NCBI GenBank assembly: GCA_964490435.1
Contig: CAZBCF010000032.1
Location: forward strand, 1-16,763
DNA length: 16,763 bases
Reading direction: 5' to 3'
Origin: IMCC26077 sp964490435
GTDB lineage: Bacteria; Actinomycetota; Actinomycetes; Nanopelagicales; Nanopelagicaceae
In this document: positions 14,163 to 16,763 of the stretch, in pieces
Position numbering within the stretch: the first letter of the stretch is position 1
How the letters are laid out: each line of letters begins with the position of its first letter
Notes under the pieces: generated by a model
Told to the model about the DNA's origin: nothing
Seen by the model: the letters and a program-made list of their open reading frames with translations, nothing else
The model's database searches: none
Position numbers and translations under genes: made by a program

Positions 14163-14972
14163 GTGAATAAGAGCGCCGCCTTCTTCGATCTCGATAAGAC
14201 GATCATCTCGCGCTCCTCGCTCCTTGCATTCACTAAGCCCTTCAACGAGGCTGGTCTAATCTCACGAAAGCGAATGCTGAAGAACTTTATCGATCAGTAT
14301 TTCTTCTCTAACACTGGCGCAAACCATGCCCAGATGGAGAAGATGCGTCAGACCCTGACATCGATGGTTGCTGGTTGGGATGTCGAGCAAACTAAGGGCG
14401 TTATCAATGAATCGCTCCACAGCGCCATTGACCCAATGATCTACGACGAAGCAGCGGAGTTGATCGAGCGACATATCCGAGATGGTCGCGATGTGATTCT
14501 GGTTTCGACATCAGGAAAGGAGATCGTCGAACCGATTGGGAAGATGTTGGGCGCAACCGATGTCATTGCAACTGAGATGGAGATTCTCGATGGTAAGTAC
14601 ACCGGAAAGGTCTCTTACTATGCGTACGCCGAGAAGAAAGCTGAGGCCGTTCGGGCGCTGGCCGAGAAGAATGGATATGACCTGCAGAAGTCGTTCGCCT
14701 ATTCCGACTCCAGCACAGATATCCCACTCCTTTCGATTGTCGGATTTCCCTGCGTAGTCAATCCAGATCGCGGACTTCGTGCGCATGCCGAGAGCAATAA
14801 CTGGCCAGTCCTGCACTTCACTCGCCCAGTCCCACTCAAACAACGTTTTGCGATCATCACCCCCAAGCCTGCGCTCGCCGCAGTTATTGGCTTGGGTGCA
14901 TTAAGTGCGATAATTTATTTGGTCAATCGTAAGAAGAAAGCTGCCGGAGGTAACGTAGACAATGTCACTTGA
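14163..14972 (+). CDS. HAD-IB family phosphatase (SerB-like) with C-terminal membrane anchor
   Basis: The 269-aa protein carries the four HAD motifs: motif I FFDLDKT (7-13) with nucleophile Asp9 and acid/base Asp11; motif II LVSTSG (113-118) with Ser115; motif III with Lys158 or Lys159 in YAEKKAEAV; motif IV YSDSSTDIPLL (180-190) with Asp182 and Asp186. A helical cap lies between motifs I and II (about 15-105). This is the HAD-IB/TIGR01490 pattern related to phosphoserine phosphatase, but the substrate is not predictable. Beyond the catalytic domain, residues 233-255 form a hydrophobic helix followed by NRKKK (256-260), so the enzyme is probably tethered to the membrane with the catalytic part in the cytoplasm. 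The same HAD gene, divergent from a Tad locus, is found in M. tuberculosis (Rv3661). The last 11 nt overlap the acs start. Confidence 0.85.
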   Translation: MNKSAAFFDLDKTIISRSSLLAFTKPFNEAGLISRKRMLKNFIDQYFFSNTGANHAQMEKMRQTLTSMVAGWDVEQTKGVINESLHSAIDPMIYDEAAELIERHIRDGRDVILVSTSGKEIVEPIGKMLGATDVIATEMEILDGKYTGKVSYYAYAEKKAEAVRALAEKNGYDLQKSFAYSDSSTDIPLLSIVGFPCVVNPDRGLRAHAESNNWPVLHFTRPVPLKQRFAIITPKPALAAVIGLGALSAIIYLVNRKKKAAGGNVDNVT

Positions 14973-16763
14973 GAATCTGCTCTCTGAGAATCGAACTTTC
15001 CCGCCCACACCAGAGTTTGCTGCTGCGGCTAATGCAAAAAAAGAGATGTACGAGCGTGCTGACGCGGATAGATTGAAATTCTGGGAGGAACAAGCGCGCT
15101 TCTTGCAATGGGAGAAACCATGGGAAAAGACTCTCGAGTGGGAAGTTCCGTTCGCTAAATGGTTCATCGGTGGCAAACTCAATGCGTCAGTGAATTGTTT
15201 AGACCGCCATGTCGCTGAAGGGCGCGGAGATCGGGTTGCGATTCTCTTTGAAGGAGAGCCTGGCGATACTCGAAGAATAACCTATGCGCAGATGCTCACC
15301 GAAGTGAAGAAGGCTGCGAATGCTCTGATTGAACTAGGTGTGACTAGCGGTGATCGAGTTGCGATTTATATGCCAATGATTCCTGAGGCTGCCGTTGCGA
15401 TGCTTGCCTGTGCTCGTCTTGGCGCGATGCACTCAGTGGTCTTTGGAGGTTTCTCTTCTGAAGCGCTTCTCTCTCGAATTCAAGATGCAGATGCGAAAGT
15501 CGTCATCACTGCAGATGGTGGATATCGCAAAGGTGCAGCAAATGCACTCAAACCCGCAGTTGATGAGGCGCTCAAAGGTAAGCACAACGTCAAGAAAGTT
15601 TTAGTGGTCAAGCGCACCGGCCAGGATGTTGGTTGGGATGCATCACGTGATGTGTGGTGGCATGAAATTGTCGAGCGCCAAAGCGCAGAACATAAAGCAG
15701 AGGCTTTCGATAGTGAACATGGGCTTTTCATTCTCTATACATCAGGAACTACTGCGAAACCAAAGGGTATCTATCACACAACTGGTGGTTACCTAACTCA
15801 GGCCGCATTCACGCACCGCAATGTCTTTGATTTGAAACCAGAGAAAGATGTCTACTGGTGTACTGCCGATGTTGGTTGGGTGACTGGTCACTCGTACATC
15901 GTCTACGGACCGATGATCAATGGTGCAACACAAGTTATGTATGAAGGAACTCCAGATTCGCCAACTAAGGGGCGAATGTTTGAGATTATCGAGAAGTATG
16001 GCGTCACAATTTTATATACCGCGCCAACATTAATTCGTACGTGGATGAAGTGGGGCGATGAATTTCCTAAAGCTTCGAATCTCTCGTCGTTACGCCTACT
16101 TGGTTCGGTTGGTGAACCGATTAACCCCGAGGCATGGATGTGGTACCGCGAAGTGATTGGCGGTAATCGCTGTCCGATTGTTGATACCTGGTGGCAGACT
16201 GAAACTGGCGCGATCATGATCTCGCCACTTCCGGGCGTCACTGCCACTAAGCCTGGCTCTGCTATGGGCACGCTCCCTGGGATTAGCGCAAAAGTTGTTG
16301 ATGACAACGCAAAACCGGTCGGTAATGGCGGTGGCGGTTATCTCGTACTTGATAAGCCATGGCCTTCGATGCTCCGTGGCATTTGGGGCGAACCCGAGCG
16401 CTACAAAGAGACTTACTGGTCGCGCTACGACGGGCTCTACTTCGCTGGTGATGGTGCGAAGTTAGATGATGACGGTGCAATCTGGTTGCTCGGTCGCGTC
16501 GATGATGTGATGAATGTTTCTGGCCACCGAATCTCAACCACTGAAGTCGAATCAGCGCTTGTCTCGCATCCAGCTGTTGCTGAGGCCGCAGTGGTTGGTG
16601 CGAATGATGCGATGACAGGCCAAGCCATTGTTGCATTCGTAATATTGCGTGGTGGCGTGCCTAATGTTGGTGGCGAAGAGTTGATTCAGGAACTTCGTAA
16701 CCACGTCGCAAAAGAGATCGGGCCGATTGCTAAACCCAAGCAGATTCTCGTTGTTGCAGAATT
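14962..16763 (+). CDS. acs: Acetyl-CoA synthetase, AMP-forming (3' end beyond window)
   Basis: Six hundred codons are present without a stop; about 50 residues of a typical 650-aa enzyme are missing. The enzyme activates acetate to acetyl-AMP and then acetyl-CoA in the cytoplasm. The N-terminus (ENLLSENRTFPPTPEFAAAA, 4-23) and the FAKWFIGGKLNASVNCLDRH segment (64-83) are typical of Acs. The adenylate P-loop reads YTSGTTAKPKG (259-269). VDTWWQTETG (407-416) contains Trp411, the residue that restricts the pocket to acetate. YFAGDGAKLDDDG and GRVDDVMNVSGHR (511-523) hold the ATP ribose and phosphate contacts and the hinge to the C-terminal domain. The catalytic, acetylation-prone lysine of the PKTRSGK motif lies beyond the window end. 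ATG 14962 is inside the end of the HAD gene, with GGAGGT 10 nt upstream (14946-14951), so the two are co-transcribed. Confidence 0.96.
   Translation, partial: MSLENLLSENRTFPPTPEFAAAANAKKEMYERADADRLKFWEEQARFLQWEKPWEKTLEWEVPFAKWFIGGKLNASVNCLDRHVAEGRGDRVAILFEGEPGDTRRITYAQMLTEVKKAANALIELGVTSGDRVAIYMPMIPEAAVAMLACARLGAMHSVVFGGFSSEALLSRIQDADAKVVITADGGYRKGAANALKPAVDEALKGKHNVKKVLVVKRTGQDVGWDASRDVWWHEIVERQSAEHKAEAFDSEHGLFILYTSGTTAKPKGIYHTTGGYLTQAAFTHRNVFDLKPEKDVYWCTADVGWVTGHSYIVYGPMINGATQVMYEGTPDSPTKGRMFEIIEKYGVTILYTAPTLIRTWMKWGDEFPKASNLSSLRLLGSVGEPINPEAWMWYREVIGGNRCPIVDTWWQTETGAIMISPLPGVTATKPGSAMGTLPGISAKVVDDNAKPVGNGGGGYLVLDKPWPSMLRGIWGEPERYKETYWSRYDGLYFAGDGAKLDDDGAIWLLGRVDDVMNVSGHRISTTEVESALVSHPAVAEAAVVGANDAMTGQAIVAFVILRGGVPNVGGEELIQELRNHVAKEIGPIAKPKQILVVAE

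Noticed and set aside
14511..14843. Antisense open frame within the HAD gene
   Set aside because: The sense frame has all four HAD motifs; the antisense frame shows nothing recognisable.
15736..15768. Ala in the acs P-loop (GTTAKPKG instead of GTTGKPKG) as a possible inactivating change
   Set aside because: The variant occurs in many actinobacterial Acs proteins and the remaining motifs are intact, so it is not evidence of inactivity.
15903..16636. Minus-strand open frames opposite acs
   Set aside because: They are antisense to a continuous acs frame with complete motifs and have biased His/Arg/Gln composition.
1..16763. CRISPR arrays, insertion sequences, phage or defence genes
   Set aside because: No direct-repeat arrays, transposase motifs, terminal repeats or integrase-like frames were seen; every large frame matches a core actinobacterial gene.

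Overview
The window reads as chromosomal core DNA from an actinobacterium. The basis is gene content and order: topA, thymidylate kinase, DNA polymerase III delta', a compact Tad-pilus locus ending in a DUF4244-type pilin and two TadE-like genes, a divergent HAD hydrolase and acetyl-CoA synthetase. From memory, Mycobacterium tuberculosis carries the same blocks in the same neighbourhood (Rv3644c to Rv3667). Base composition looks roughly balanced by eye, genes overlap or nearly touch, and eight of fifteen start codons are GTG. Together with an H+-pyrophosphatase and an MFS-Tmk fusion this would suit a streamlined aquatic lineage such as Nanopelagicales, but that placement is inference.

Layout. 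Positions 1-30 (minus) hold the 5' part of a tRNA, 4 nt downstream of a glyoxalase-like gene (35-679, minus). From 760 to 10301 everything is on the minus strand and transcribed right to left: hppA (membrane H+-pyrophosphatase), topA, an MFS transporter fused to thymidylate kinase, holB (delta') and a secreted or membrane-anchored TAP-like peptidase. From topA to the peptidase the genes are separated by 9 nt or less, so they probably form one operon for DNA topology and replication with a passenger hydrolase. Upstream of hppA is a leader with overlapping palindromes that could be an operator.

From 10448 to 14057 (minus) lies a seven-gene Tad/Flp pilus locus: an Ssd/CpaE-like ATPase, the CpaF/TadA assembly ATPase, two short TadB/TadC-like membrane proteins, a 59-aa DUF4244 pilin that is easily missed, TadE, and a second TadE-like protein. 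Most junctions overlap by 1 to 14 nt. No prepilin peptidase is in the window. No outer-membrane secretin is present either, which fits a monoderm.

The 105-nt gap 14058-14162 is a divergent promoter region. On each side a -10-like hexamer lies exactly 7 nt before a GTG start with no Shine-Dalgarno sequence, so both genes may be leaderless. Two inverted repeats sit between them. To the right on the plus strand are a HAD-IB hydrolase with a C-terminal membrane anchor and, overlapping it by 11 nt, acetyl-CoA synthetase, which runs off the window before its C-terminal catalytic lysine.

I saw no mobile element, CRISPR array, rRNA or phage gene. No stretch longer than 300 nt lacks a gene. I found no convincing novel defence or biosynthetic system. 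The most noteworthy items are the minimal Tad locus with its tiny pilin, the MFS-Tmk fusion, the paired leaderless promoters and the hppA leader palindromes.
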